Numbered from the stretch's first letter, positions 32,293 through 45,285 are shown. The stretch: DNA of 64,000 nucleotides from Lasiosphaeris hirsuta (GCA_030549175.1 JAUKUA010000005.1:3224001-3288000), one strand, 5' to 3'. Notes: generated from the letters alone by a model not told the origin. Program-made: numbers and translations.

Positions 32293-34970
32293 AGATTGTA
32301 TGTGGATTATTGTTTGGAAAGGGCCGAGCGTTAGTATAAGTATGGTGCTTTTCGAATGTGTCTGTGCCGGAGGGCTGGTCCGCTTTGGGGCTGCCGGCGG
32401 GCTGGGCTCCACTGCTTTGAGCGCAGGGTTGCTTCATTGTCAGCTTGTGATGATGTCTGTTGCTTCCATCCTGTTTGGGAAGGTTGGCAATTGACGACAT
32501 ACATTTACGCAAACAGAGAGGCACAGAGGGTTCAGAGATATAGAGCTATATATCAGTATCATCGTTTTGAAATATCGTTTTGGTGTTTCCATCCCAGGTA
32601 TTTTCCAATCATTTTACCTTGCATGTATTAGGCTCATTCACCTCCTACTAGAAGCTGGAGATGAAGCCCGAGGGCTGGCTTAGTGTTAGTCAACAAGTCC
32701 ATGGATGCAGTACCCGCGGGCTGGCCTTCACAGTATGACCGCTCGACCAAAACATTATCTTCTTGGCCCTCACCAACATTTCTTCTCCTTACAAGACGCA
32801 GCAGAAAACTCGACGCAGTTGCTCACAACATCAACGAGTGATCGGGCAATACGAAAAGAGAAATAAGCGGGGGCACAGAGGCGTTTCTCGTCACTGCGAG
32901 GGTGCCTTTCCGCCTGATAATGGCGGGGTGAGCCGTGACCAACGTCTTCCTCATGCTGGTTCGTGCGTGGGCGTGGCGAATGAGAAATTACCTCAAGCCA
33001 GTTGAACATCCAGCAGCTATCGGACGCGCTCCCGTGGCGATAGGCTGATGGGTAATGCGACTCAGGAAACTGTGGCTGGAGGGAATATTCATAGAATCAT
33101 CAAAACTTCTGGACAGCTCCATCGCCAAGATCAGGCCTAAAAAAGGGCTGGAGGTGAGCGAGAGGCGGCCACTCGGGTGTGAATTCGCTCTGCATCTGGT
33201 CGCATCTCACCTCCGGCCAGTCGCGGCTTGTTTCCGGGGATGCACAAGGCAGAAGGATGCGTGGATGCGCATCAGATGCTACCATGGGTACTGTGCAGTA
33301 AACGCTCTAGGCTGTGAGGGCCAAACTCGGCCCACAGGAAAAACCTCTGCGTGTGGTGGCATCGTGGTCTTTTCCATCCCAGACCGCAAGGCAGCCGCGC
33401 GACACAACCTCGCATTCTCGCTCGTCAGGTAGCGTACTTTAACTCCGTAGCACACGGCAGAGCGTGGTGTGGGGGGGAGAGGACTGGCGTTGAAATAAGA
33501 GGTGGGAGCTTGCCTCTAGTTCACACAACCCACCGCCAGCGCGCCAGCCCGCGCGCGATCCCGTCTGATCGATTGGGTGTTTCGCTATCAGGGGGAAAAT
33601 GCAGGTGAATCCAAACGGGCAATCCTGAGCTCATCCCGGCTGACCGCGCAAGATACACACCCCGGGTGTGTGTGGATAGTGCCGAGAATGGGCTGGTCGC
33701 TGCTCTGGTGCCGATACTTTGCGGTTTGCCGAGGCCACTGAGCCGGCAGGAAGCCGGCATGGCATAGCTTGTCCGCTCAGAGGAGCGATGCATGTGCGTC
33801 TCGCTTCTCAAAATAATCGTCGCTCTTGTTCATATAAATTTGTGGTTGCCCAACAGGACGCGTCGCATCAGCCAGAGTAGAGGTGTGGTACCGGCTCTGG
33901 TCCGATCCTGTCTACTGCGTAGTAGTAGGCGGTCCATGTCCTTGTGGTCCATCCTGACGAACGGACTCGACTCCAGGAAAATAGCCGCAAAAGGAAACGA
34001 GGCGGCGGACCGTGGAAGAGATGTGGTCTCTCGGGAAACAAAAACGTGACATTGGGATGCACGGAATGTTTTTGGGAAGCGCTCTCTGTTCGCTGTAAGA
34101 CGGTATGAAATGGCCGGCCGCATTTCTCAGAACGGCTCCAGAACGGGAAAACCACCAGGGCACACGACGCACTGACCTTGACCCGCAGCACCACCCGGGC
34201 CCACTTGGCGTGCATGCCACACTCGAGACCCGCTTGAGCTGCGTCGTTCCAGCGCCGCACTTGAGAGGGACCCTGGCCCTGCACGGTTGAGCTCTCTCCC
34301 CCCCAGTGCGCGCCCCCGTTCCCCTCCCCTTCCACCCCTTCCAGGCCGGCTTCAGGTGGGTGTGGGTGACATGGGGGGGGGGGCCAGGGTAGACAAGGGG
34401 ACATTGGCGACAGGGGGGGCTACTGGGGCTAGGTCTGCACAGTAGAGTGGCGCCAGCCGCTTCTCTGGAGGATGGAGGTACCTTTTTTTCTCTGAATGAT
34501 TAGCAGATTGCCTTCCCGGTCAGTCTTCCCCAAGCCAAGTTCAATGCACACGCACCACACACACTACAGCCGCCCACTTGCTCCGCTCTGACTTCTGTCT
34601 CTTCCTCCCTCTTCCTCCTCCCGTTCCCTTGACAGATCACTGCTCCTGCGTCCTAACTTGTCAAGTGCCACCACTGCCATCGTCGGCAACAACAACATCA
34701 TCAAAACAGCACATCGCTGCCGTGCAGCCCCCATCCTGCCCCTGTCCCGCCGCCCGTCCCCGCTGTCGCCCGGCAGCTTGTCTGAGATTGACTTTTGCGC
34801 GCGCCTGTCGCAGGAGGCTGAACTTTGGGCAGCGGGCTCGGCCTGGAAAAAAAAACCTACACCAACCAACCCATCGCCCTTTCTCATTGCCATCGCCGCA
34901 TCGCTGTCTGCTTCTACCTAAACCCAGCACAATCGAGCAAAAAGGCGACAGCAAAAAAAACCACGACGCC
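32293..34970. other. 2.7-kb interval upstream of rco-1, no gene recognised
   Basis: Holds the 5' flank of the tRNA gene and the promoter plus leader of rco-1. Short frames (up to 178 codons at 33868-34404 minus) overlap opposing frames and show no domain. An 11-G run lies at 34373-34383. The pyrimidine-rich, CATCA-bearing stretch 34560-34970 looks like a transcribed leader. Confidence 0.4.
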
Positions 34971-37069
34971 ATGTCGATGTATCCCGGACATCGCGGTATG
35001 GGGGGTGCCCCCCCTGCTAACGGCAGCCCTGGCCGTCTCAATGAACTCCTTGACCAGATCCGCGCCGAGTTTGAGTCGCACATTCGCCAGACCGAGGGCT
35101 ACGAGCACCAGTGTAGGTTTTCGTGCTCTTTTCTTTCTCATTGGCCTTCATGTCGACGTGACGCAAAGCATCCCCCGAGGCCAACTCATGTCTTGTTGTC
35201 GTGTGATGGCCCCAAAACTGACACAAAACCTTTTCTCCAGTGAGAGAGCAAGTTTCCGAGGTGCAAGTTATCCGCGAGCGAGTCTACCAAATGGAGCAGA
35301 CCCAGTTGAATCTGAAGCAAAAGTAAGCCAAACGCGCGCCCCCCCCCCCCCCTTCCCCCCTCTTTAACCCCCGCGTATTCCCAGCCCATATCGTTCTCGG
35401 CGCAGGTGATTGACACGTGCGTCGGACAGGTACGAGGAAGAGATTACCATGTTGCGCCGCCAGCTTGAGAGCCGTGGTGGCCACCCGGGTGCGATGAACC
35501 CGCCTCCGCAGCACGCTGGCCCGTCCCAACCGCCCCCCGCAATCGGCAACCAGACCAATGTGTTCGGCGCAATAATGGCGGGGCAAGGCGCCCAGGGCGG
35601 AGGACTAGCTCCTCCTCCTCCCCCGCCGCAACAGGAGCAGCAACCTCCGCACATGGCACCCGCGCCGCCCGGACTCCAAGGCCCTCCTCCCCCGCCGCCG
35701 CCGCCGCCCCACCAACCCCCTTTTCAGCAATACCCCCAGGGACCGGCGCCCGGTGGATTCCCTTCTCAGCCTCCCCAGAGCACCGCCTCACCGGGACCCG
35801 GCAAGCGAGCGATCGGGAGACCCCCCACTGGTCCGGCTACTCCCCAGATCAACACCCCGATCCCCTATAATGGGCCTGGCCAGTCTCCTCAGGTCCCAAA
35901 CCATCCCACCCCCGACCAGCAGCCGCGCATGGCCCAGCACCCCACTGGTCCCCCTCCCGTCCAGAACAACTCTCTGAGCGACCTGGACCCGGAGCGCCTC
36001 CCGAACCATATCAAGAAGGTCAAAGATGATTGGTGGGTCATCTTCAACCAGGCTGTTCCTCGCGTCTTGGACGTCGATCTTGTTCACACCCTGCAGCACG
36101 AAAGTGTGGTTTGCTGTGTGCGATTCAGTGCCGACGGTAAGTATGTTGCAACTGGGTGTAACCGATCTGCCCAGATATACGACGTCGCTTCTGGCGAGAA
36201 GATTTGCATTCTGCAGGACGAGAACATTGACCTGAACGGTGATCTCTATATCCGAAGCGTCTGCTTCAGCCCCGACGGCAAATATCTGGCTACCGGAGCC
36301 GAGGACAAACTGATTCGCGTCTGGGACATTGCCGCAAAAGCCATCCGAAACACATTTGCAGGCCACGACCAGGATATTTATTCGCTCGATTTTGCCCGTG
36401 ACGGACGCACCATTGCCTCTGGAAGTGGTGACCGCACAGTCAGACTGTGGGATATCGAGACTGGTAGCAACACTTTGATTCTCAGTATAGAAGACGGAGT
36501 TACAACTGTTGCTATTTCGCCCGATGCCAAGTTTGTCGCGGCTGGCTCTCTGGACAAGAGCGTTCGAGTCTGGGACATCAAGACTGGATACCTGATTGAG
36601 CGCCTGGAAGGCCCCGACGGCCACAAGGATAGCGTCTACAGCGTTGCATTCTCGCCCAATGGACGGGATCTCGTCAGCGGTAGTTTGGACAAGACGATCA
36701 AAATGTGGGAGCTCACGGCGCCCCGAGGCATGAACCAGCAACCCGCCCTGAAGGGTGGAAGATGCGTAAAGACATTTGAGGGTCATAGGGTATGTGATTT
36801 GTTGTCTCTCCCGCTCTACGTAAAAACTAACAACGGCGCAGGACTTTGTTCTTAGCGTGGCTCTTACCCCTGACGCGCACTGGGTGCTGTCAGGTTCTAA
36901 GGACCGCGGCGTTCAGTTCTGGGATCCCCGTACTGGCCAGACACAACTCATGCTCCAAGGCCACAAGAACTCGGTTATCTCGGTTGCGCCCAGCCCAACT
37001 GGAGGCTACTTCGCCACCGGATCAGGCGACACAAGAGCCCGTATCTGGTCCTACTCGCGCGTAGGGTAG
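34971..37069 (+). CDS. rco-1: Transcriptional corepressor Rco-1 (Tup1 family, WD40)
   Basis: Tup1-type global corepressor that works with an Ssn6/Cyc8 partner and controls development and conidiation in Neurospora. Four exons, 34971..35112, 35241..35322, 35430..36789 and 36842..37069, encode 603 residues, nearly the same length as Neurospora RCO-1. Residues 17-95 form the Tup_N coiled coil used for tetramerisation ([34 protein letters not shown]). Residues 100-230 are Pro/Gln/Gly-rich. From about residue 260 seven WD40 blades follow, with repeated VRVWDI, IRVWDI and IKMWEL endings and the last blade [10 protein letters not shown]. The short second exon was placed by frame and by continuity of the coiled coil. 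Intron 2 has a 14-C run (35339-35352). Confidence 0.96.
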
Positions 37070-38067
37070 AACCCAATGGTGGCGCGGTGTACCCCATTTC
37101 GGAATGGTTTACCCTATGATTTTGTCCCCAGTGTTCGGAATTATCTGGTTTAGGACACAACTACTGGATTCGAACCGGCTGGGAGAGAGAACAAGACAAA
37201 ATGCCGTGCATGTTAGCTGGCTTCTCGGGCATAACATCTTTGGCCTGGGCTGTTCGACCGGGGGGAAACGAGACAGAAGCGGAACCTAGCGGCAACCATG
37301 TTTCCAGCGTTATTCAAGCGGGTTCTCTTTTATTTCTGCGATTTTTCTTTATTGTTTGTGGTGGAATAGAGACATCAGAGGGATGGTTCCCCGTCTGGCT
37401 GCCTTGACTCGGACGAGGACAAGGTTCATCTGCTCTCAACCAGGTCTGGAGGAACCAGCCCGGCCCTCTCTCGCTGGGAGGTGAGAGGATTGTGCGGCGG
37501 CGTCAAGGATTGAAGAGAGACAGACACACGCCGGTTGGAATTTTGGCCTTGTTTCGGAGGTGGCGGGGCTCATGGGATGATGGAATGTGAAGGAGGGAGA
37601 GTGTGAAGGTATGATTAAATGTAGTCACAGTTCGTAATCTACGCTCTAACTGAACATGCTGATGGACATGTGACATGGTGATTTTGCTATACTTGCTGGG
37701 TGTTCAAGTGATGGGAGGATCAGGTATGCCAGGCAATCTTGCGGTCTAGTCACGCCAGCTCAGCCACATCTCCTCTCCCTGGTAGCTCACTGACTTCCCA
37801 TTCTCCAGTAGCTGGACTAGTCTTGAGCAAATTTGGGACTTGGAAGGATCAGTAGATGGGTATCATGCCCGAGACTCGACTTCGGCGCGCCCTGGCATCG
37901 ACTCGAACTCGTCATGTCCAATGGCGACGACAGAGCGACGGTTACACCGCCCTCGTTGTTGTTGATACACGACAACCCTAGGCTTGAATCATCAGTAACC
38001 ATGGCACCTTTACTAGAGGCTCAGTGGGAAAATTCGTCCGTATTTCGTCGAACGCGGGGGGGGGTTA
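37070..38067. other. Convergent interval rco-1/rmp1
   Basis: About 1 kb between facing stop codons, probably long 3' UTRs. No RNA gene was found; a T-loop-like sequence near 37160 does not fold into a tRNA. A 9-G run lies near 38057. Confidence 0.4.
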
Positions 38068-38940
38068 TCATAGCGCGCCAAAGATGTCGTCAAACTCGTC
38101 CCCCTTCTTCCGCTTCTTCTTGGACTTCCTGGCGGCCGGCTCGAGCGCGCCGAAGATGTCGTCGAACTCATCGCCGCCAGCTGTTGCTTTTTTCTTTTTC
38201 TTTGGTCTCGGGATGGCGGGAGCAGGTTCCTGCTCGGCCGTCTCGCGGCCCTCGTCTTCCGGGCGAGGTTTGGGGGTCTCGGTCTTGGGCCGCAACGTGG
38301 GTTCGCTGGCGAGGAACACCACGGCGTCCCGCGAAACCGCGACTCCCGTGTCGTGCGCCGGCACAGCAGCAGCGGGACTGGCAGTGCGCGGGACCACCAC
38401 CCCGGCCTCTTCCTCCTCTGCCTCCTCCGGCCCCGCCGCGAACGGCGATATCGCCCGGTCCACCTGCGCCAGCACCCCCAGCAGCATCAATCCCAGATGC
38501 GCAAACTGCCTATCGGCAGTAAGTTGCGTAAACGCCCTGCACCGCATCATTAGCACACCGCCGCCGCCCCGAATAACACCACACACAAAACAACAACCCC
38601 CAATCCCCGGGCACACTTACAGATACGCTCCCGGAATGACGCGGTCCCGAAGGTGCCGCGCCCGCGCAGCAATCTCGTCCTCGTCCTCGTCCCCGTCTGC
38701 GTCTGCCTTCCTCCTCGGCTTCTTCCTGCGGAGCGACTCCATCTCGCCTAGGCGCGCGCCCGCCGCGCCCTCCAGCTTGCGCGCCTGGCGCCGCAGCATG
38801 TCGGCGTGGGCCCACCAGCGCGAGAGGCGGTGCTGGTTCTTGTTGCGGTGGTGGAAACGAGCGAGGATCTCGAGGGCGGGGGTGAGCGAGGCGAGGGCGG
38901 CGGCTAGGAGGGCCGGGTCGGCGGCTGCTGGGGATGTCAT
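38068..38940 (-). CDS. rmp1: RNase MRP protein subunit Rmp1-like
   Basis: Probable protein subunit specific to RNase MRP, the ribonucleoprotein that cleaves pre-rRNA in the nucleolus. Exons (minus strand) are 38621..38940 and 38068..38536, for 262 residues. The N-terminal domain holds the family signature HRNKNQHRLSRWW followed by a basic LRRQARKL helix. The junction GAYLAFTQLTADRQFAHLGLMLLG across the intron is also typical. The C-terminal half is low complexity: acidic, then Lys-rich. It ends in two near-identical modules of a Lys cluster followed by DEFDDIFGAL. The Lys-rich tracts could act as nuclear/nucleolar signals. The call rests mainly on the N-terminal domain. Confidence 0.8.
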
Positions 38941-39650
38941 TCTGGCCCGGGTGGCCGGGCGGCACCTGTGGATTTGTCCTACTGTGGGTGGGTGTTCATG
39001 GTTCGGTTGTGAGTGGGGGGTGAGGAAGGTTTGGGGGCCTGGGTTTCGTTGACGAGGAGCTGCGGGAGGGTAATTTTGTATTGGCTCGACTATGCGCGCA
39101 TGGTAGGTAATTGAGATGGAAGTAAAATGGAGACTCTACCTAGTGGTGGGAATTTGAGTTGAATTGATTGAGCGGTTGAGTTGTAATTTTCAGTCAAGAT
39201 CCTGACCGAGGTTGAAACTGAAAGGTCAAGCTACATACCTCACTAGGGTTAGGGTTCACACTGTTCTTGGACGACAACTGCGTATCACTACGATGGACAA
39301 ACTTAACCTATAGAACGTTGACCTGCAGCCAGGTTACATGAGTGGATGTCCAGTTAACCCCAAAGACTCAACAACTATATAAAACAAGCCAGCCAGCCCA
39401 GCATCGCAGCAAGGTCACATAACAAGTTGACCACGCTCCTGACCCGCTCGAAACAAAGCTACAGACAAAACATTGCGACAGCGGCAGCACCACACTTGGA
39501 TTACCACCAACATTCTCTCGACCACTTATTTAACTGCCGCTCACCATGAAAACAAGCAAGCCCAATGCCTATATGATACCTCCCTTTTCCCAAAACAAAC
39601 ACCATCGCCAGCGATCGAGTCAAACTCAGAACTAGGTATATTTCCACTCA
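38941..39650. promoter_or_regulatory. rmp1 upstream region with telobox-like repeat
   Basis: Spacer between two minus-strand genes. About 300 bp upstream of rmp1, 39244-39256 reads as two head-to-tail copies of the telomeric unit (TAGGGTTAGGGTT). The rest is AT-richer than coding sequence and probably contains the 3' UTR of the next gene. Confidence 0.45.
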
Positions 39651-41829
39651 TCAACACACCCTCAGACCACACACCTCAACCCCCTTCATCTCAACATATG
39701 CTCTCCTCCCGAAGTACCTCCCTGTCAACTCTTTGACAAAATCTGCGTCGCCCTGGCTCCAAACATCCAGCCCCATGTTCGCCAACGCCTCACTGTCAAC
39801 CCTCACCCAACCTCCCCCACCGTCCCCATCTCCGTCTCTGAGCCTCGGCAGCAGTCGAGCCTCATCACCACTCCCGTCATCATCCCCTCCAGCACTGGCA
39901 ATGGTGGGATCAAAGTCGATATCTAGCAAGTCATCCTCATCTGAGCTATCCACGATGTCTGCCAGCACCCCCAACATAGACGTCGTAAGCCTGTGGAAGT
40001 AGGCAATGATCGCCAACTCGACCCTGGCCTCGTCTTCATCATCCCCCTCACCCTCACCATTCGTGCTGGCCCGTTTCGCTGTCAATGAAGACACAGAATC
40101 GACCAAGCTCGCCCCCGTCACTGGTGGTGGGGCCAGGTTAAAGCTCGCCCGCCTTTGCAACTGCTGCGCTGTCGGCATGCCCATGGGCATCGGGGGCGCT
40201 AGCTCGGCTAGGAGCGCACCGTCGTGGGCGAGCTCATCGACCTCGTCGCTGCGCCGCTGCTCGCCGGCCGACGCCCACCACATGAAGCCACTATACGCAA
40301 GGGCAGCCCATGTTGTAGGTTCGACAATCTTTTCCGTGTCGTCGTCACCGTCATCGCCAAGCAGACCTAGACCCCGCCGGGTGGCCGCTGCCCCGTCTTC
40401 GGGGGAGGTGCTCGGCCGTGTTGGGGAGCGTGCAAGGCGGATACCCGAGGCGGTCGGAGCGGACGCATCCGTAGCTTCGGAACGGGGGCTGTGGCTATTT
40501 TGGGGCTGGCTCTGCATCGAGGTGGAAAAGGCAGCAAGCCGAGCGAGGCCGATCTTCAAGGAGCGGAACCGGCGGAGGTCGCGCTGTGTAGCCTTGATGG
40601 AGACACCCTTGGGGCACTCGACCGTTGGCCAGACTCGCTCTTTAGCATCAGATGAATACGGCGGCGGCATGGTGACCAGCATATCCCATAGGTTCTCTTT
40701 TACGGCGAGAATACTGTCAGTGGTGCAGGCCACCCACCCTGACGTTGCTTCGTCGGCAACCGCACTATCGTCATCGGCGCTCCGGGCGCGCCTTAGCGCC
40801 GCTTGGTGTTCAACAAGGTACGAGATGTCGTGTACCCCGATGGTGAACAGAGGCCGTAGCCTCTGGACCGACGCACAAGGATCTATGATGTCGCATACGG
40901 ACAAGGGTATGTTTGACAAGACAGAAATATCATACACTGCCAAATGGTCAGCACTGACTACGCCCGAAATGGTGCAAGGGCACATACCGAAATTACAGGC
41001 CTCATGCACCGGTGCATGAGTTGATATCATAATGCGCTTGCGCAGTAGCGCGGCGCGGTGGATGGGGAATATTAAGGGTCCGAATGTGTCCAGCAGGGCA
41101 GTAAGACTCCAGGCGGGATGGAATGGCGAGAGTCTGTGGCCCGGGGGGATCAGGGCGGCGCCATCCGACGCGGACCTATTTCTCGAGTGGCCGTTGCCTT
41201 GCCCGGGACGGCCCGCTCTGAAGCTTAGCGACGGCGAGCAGACCGGTGTCTCGCTCAACGGTTTTAACGGTTGCGGGGCCGATGTCTCGCGCGCCCCATT
41301 CCTTTCCCAGTATTGCTCTAGAAGCTGTGTCTGCTTTCGGTCTGTCGCCAGCGCACTGCGGGAGGAGGTTCTGTCAGCTCCTGGCTACACTCCGACCGCA
41401 AAATCTTGTTCCGAAGTCTTACCTGGCCATCTCCTTCAAAGCGGGGGCATGGCGCCAGGCGCGGCCCAGTCGTCCATAACTCAGGGGCACCAAGACGCCC
41501 ACAGCTATCATGCGCGCATGGCGCGACTCGGCCTCGTCGGTTCTCTCGTTGACAAAAGCACTGAGGCCGGCATGTCCGTTATCGTGGACAAAATAGACCA
41601 GGTCGTCGGGGACCGTGTGGAGGCCAGACGGTAAGCTCTTGTATTCAACGATGCCCTCCAGCTCAAGACCCGGCACTGCCTGCTTCCAGACGATCGTGTA
41701 GCCGGCTTTGACATCGAAATCAATTAGGAAGAGGGCCGAAATCGGCGGGAGATCGGGGAGCATGGTCGGCGCGGCGGGCTGCGGCAGCCGGACGGAAAGG
41801 GGTGGTTGCCCCCGTCGAGAAGCGGCCAT
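39651..41829 (-). CDS. DENND11/LCHN-type DENN-fold protein (Anr2-like)
   Basis: Likely member of the DENN superfamily, which generally act as Rab exchange factors or traffic regulators; the client GTPase is unknown. Exons (minus strand) are 41423..41829, 40988..41355 and 39651..40936, for 686 residues (664 if Met at 41763 is used). The N-terminal longin-like part shows ALFLIDFDVKAGYTIVW, LPSGLHTVPDDLVYF and ARMIAVGVLVPLSYGRLGR. The second exon contains HRAALLRKRIMI, continuing into VYDISVLSNIPLSV over the second junction, then LFTIGVHDI. The C-terminal half has acidic, Ser-rich linkers and a conserved final helix block. The second intron is 51 nt, in frame and without stops, so an unspliced form would also be translated. 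Confidence 0.78.
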
Positions 41830-43578
41830 TTGGGGGTAGCGAAGCCTGGAAGCTTGGGGTTTGGGAATCGGTCGATCGGTAATCAGTCGAGGATCCAGTA
41901 AGGTGAGACCTGTGAGCTACACTAAGAGCTAGAGGGTGGCTATCACCGCCCTGTGACCATGATCGAGGCGCTGCCAGCTGACACACAGGAACACGTTCGG
42001 GTTTGATAGCACGGGAAACTAAGTGGGAAGTCAATGTGAGGTCGATGTGAAGATTGCTGGCGATGCGATGATCGAAACCGTGGTCTGGATGGGAGAAGTA
42101 CGGCTAAAATTCCCCATCTCAGAACGGCCCAGGACCACGCCATAGGGGGTCCAGGCGCCAAGAATGAATGTCAAGACATTGGAGTCTCGCTGTGCCTTTC
42201 ACGTGATACTGGCAATGCTCAACTCGCTTGCTCTTGGTCTTCGAGACAGCAAGTGCGAGTGAGTGTGTTCCACCATCAAGACCTTTGATTCAGGTAGAAA
42301 TGCTCACAAATTAGGCATTTGCAATGCAGATGCGAGTTGAGAGTTGCCGGGTTCTTCCAATCGCTAGAACCCGGTTGTGGGTTGAATGAAGACAGTATTA
42401 GCTTCGATAGCAGATGCAGCTATAATAGCATTCAACCACTTCCAATGTAGTCCCCAAGACATCTAACAGCCAGAAAAAGGCAATCCAAACTAGCAAGATT
42501 GACAAGTTGCAATCGCGAATAATAGTGCAGCAGTACACAAGTCACACACTCGCAAATCATATGAAAAGGCTCGGGAAACAACTTTAGGAAGCCCGAGTCC
42601 CAATCAGTCCTGAACGGACCTGCATCATGTCCATTCCTTCTCCCCAAGCTTAGTGCGGGAAAGAACGCCAGCGGCCGAATAATCGGTACATCATCGAGCA
42701 TGTGTCGCCGCCTCGTGCCCCACGTTTTCGAGCCAGGTCGGCCGGCCCAACGAAGCAGCCTCGGGTGTTGGCCACCTTTGGGTGGTGGTTTGCTTATTAG
42801 CGCGCAACCTTTGACAGCGACACCAGAACAACATGTCGATGGGTGACAATGCATTGGGCAATTTCATTCTCGTAAACGGGAGTGAACAGGCCACGAGAAG
42901 GATGAAATGATGATGAAGAAGCCTGGATTTGAAGATTTTGGGTGGTTATTGCGCCGATTTGGATGGCCCGCCCCTGCCTCGGCCGCACAAAACGCGGGTT
43001 GGTTGTGGCGGTCAGCGAGATCCCGCGGCACACTCGTACCCCACACCTCTCTGGTCATTTGGCTGTCCTTCCGTCCAGCTTTTTCGGTGTCGGTGAAGTT
43101 AGGCATCTGTTACACAACTCTACAGTGTACATATCTCCGAAACATCATAGCTCGGCTGTTACTCCTATAATATTCTATAGCCCCTAGTGAAGCGTTGCCG
43201 CGACAGTCGAACCTGTCACCTCTGTCCTTGCGCGACTTCTACCCAAGTGCCCCCTCCCCTCCCCCTCCCCCTCGCGACCCCAACGACCCATCTAGCGATC
43301 CACGGTCCAGCCGGCCGGGTTCATGCCTCGACCAGACCCAGAGAACTTATCCCACCAGCCCCAACACCCGCAAGGACGGCTCTCCTAGCGCCGCCGCGAG
43401 ACTCCATTGAAAAGCCAAAATCCCGCTGCCCAACGGCTGACAGGGCGATACAAAGATCCAGCCCACCGAACCAAGGACCTCGAAGCCGGTCACCCCGTCA
43501 CGCAGCCCAGTGCCCCCCCCCCCCCCCCCCCCCCGAAATCTTCCGTCTTTCCGGCCACAGCGTCCTCTTTACTGAACT
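41830..43578. promoter_or_regulatory. Divergent interval DENND11-like/slc1
   Basis: A 1.7-kb spacer with both promoters. The slc1-proximal part (about 43190-43578) is C-rich and ends in a 22-C run at 43513-43534, 44 bp before the start codon. An upstream ATG at 43323 opens a 21-codon frame ending at 43388 that could act as a uORF if the leader extends that far. No gene seen elsewhere in the interval. Confidence 0.45.
43513..43534 (+). repeat. Poly(C) run, 22 nt, before slc1
   Basis: The longest homopolymer in the window, 44 nt upstream of the slc1 ATG and probably in the transcribed leader. Confidence 0.9.
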
Positions 43579-44543
43579 ATGGCCGGCTTTCTCGCCTACC
43601 TGGGCTACTTCCTCGCCGGCTATACCGCCCTCATTCTCGCCTTCTACATGCTGTCGGTTGTCGTGCCCAAGGCCGCCTTCGTGGCCCGCGTGCTTGCGTC
43701 TTACATTTGCTTGATCATTGCCGCCTTATTCGGTGTCTTCGCCTCGATCGGTCTGCGCCTCGCTGGAAATGGCCAGATTTCGCAGTGGGCCGTGGCTCGC
43801 TGCTTCGCATACATCATGGTCTTGACGACGGGCATCTCGTTCGAGGTCGAGGACCCCAAGGGACACCTCGAGACGGTGCGCCCGGCCGTCTTCATCGGCA
43901 ACCACCAAACCGAGCTCGACGTTCTCATGCTCGGCTGGATGTTCCCCAAGTACTGCAGCGTCACCGCCAAGGCGTCACTCAAGAGGACGCCCTTTCTCGG
44001 CTGGTTCATGACCCTCAGCGGCTCCATCTTCATCGACCGCAAGAATACCGAGGACGCTCGTGGTGCTATGCAGGGTGCCGCCGAGGAGATCCGCCACAAG
44101 CGCCAGAGCGTGTACATGTTCCCCGAAGGCACCAGGAGCTACTCCAAGGAGCCTGAGCTGTTGCCATTCAAGAAGGGTGCCTTTCATCTCGCTATCCAGG
44201 CCCAGGTGCCCATCGTGCCTGTTGTCGTCGCCAACTACAGCCATATTCTCTGGGTCAAGGGGCTGGTATTCAACTCGGGCAGAATCCCCCTCAAGGGTAA
44301 GGGCCTCGCTCATATTTGGACGTGAAGTTCTTGACTGACCTAGTTACAGTTCTCGATCCTATCCCAACCACCGGACTCACCCCTGCTGATGTCAATGAGT
44401 TGGCAAGATCCACCCGGGAGCTGATGCTCAAGGAAATCTTCGCCCTCACTGCAAAGGCGCGGGGCCACGCTGTCGCCGTCCCAGCAAGCAAAGCCAACGG
44501 TGTGACAAAGGCCACAGGAATTGATCTAAAGGTTGCTGCATGA
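43579..44543 (+). CDS. slc1: 1-acyl-sn-glycerol-3-phosphate acyltransferase (Slc1/PlsC)
   Basis: It acylates lysophosphatidic acid at sn-2 to give phosphatidic acid, the precursor of phospholipids and triacylglycerol, in the ER membrane. Two exons, 43579..44296 and 44350..44543, encode 303 residues, the usual length. Two hydrophobic segments lie at residues 5-30 and 36-60. The catalytic NHQTELD (His109, Asp114; HX4D) and the substrate-binding FPEGTRS (residues 181-187) are intact, followed by FKKGAFHLAIQAQVPIVPVV. The junction PLK-VLDPIPTTGL fits the family. The C-terminus after residue 280 is variable. Convergent with ade5,7. Confidence 0.96.
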
Positions 44544-45285
44544 AGAATCCGCCCTCTTAACTGAGGATCGGAAACACGAAGGTAAAACCAAAGATTGTAG
44601 GGACAGAGTAGCTGCCCCATCCAAGCACGACTGAAGTGAAAGACAACGGGCAAAAATGTCATGGCATGATTTGACCTCAAGTCGTTTCAGCCTGAGCCAT
44701 GAAGGATGTAGTATTGAGTCACGCGTACATGGGAAGAGAGCATTTGATACCCCCTTTATAGACGCGGCACTGGGACGTTGTCTGGCGGGATGAACTCCCC
44801 AAATGATGTCCCATTAGACTCGGAGCATAAGAAGCATGAATAGACATTTAACGTAGCTTTAATCACGCCCAATACATATTTTATCCGAAGAAAGCGCTTA
44901 AAAAGTCAATGTTGGCCTGTTTAGCGAGTATCTGGCTTGGATTTGAAAAGATACAGGAGTAGCAAGAGGGGATTCACATCTGCTATCAATAGCTCTCTGC
45001 CCACTTGTCCCTCCTGTTGCTTGATATAAGTGACACGAGTCAAAATTAAAAATAAACGAAAAAAAAAAACCCAAGATTCTTCTGGGGTTCTAGAGGCAGT
45101 TTCATCTCGATGTCAACCGAAGGAAATGCATCATGTCAATAGAGCAGAGTCTCCACCCAGAGAGAGGCTTTGGATTTCCACAGCACCCCACATCCCATTT
45201 TCGCAACCGCGCACAGACCATCTCAGAAACCTATATATTTCCTCTAGCCCGCTGCCCTTTCCTTCTCTTTTTCTTTTTTTTCTTC

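Noticed and set aside
37150..37200. TTCGAATCC-type T-loop (minus strand) suggesting a tRNA
   Set aside because: Flanking bases do not pair as a T-stem, and no D-arm or acceptor stem is present.
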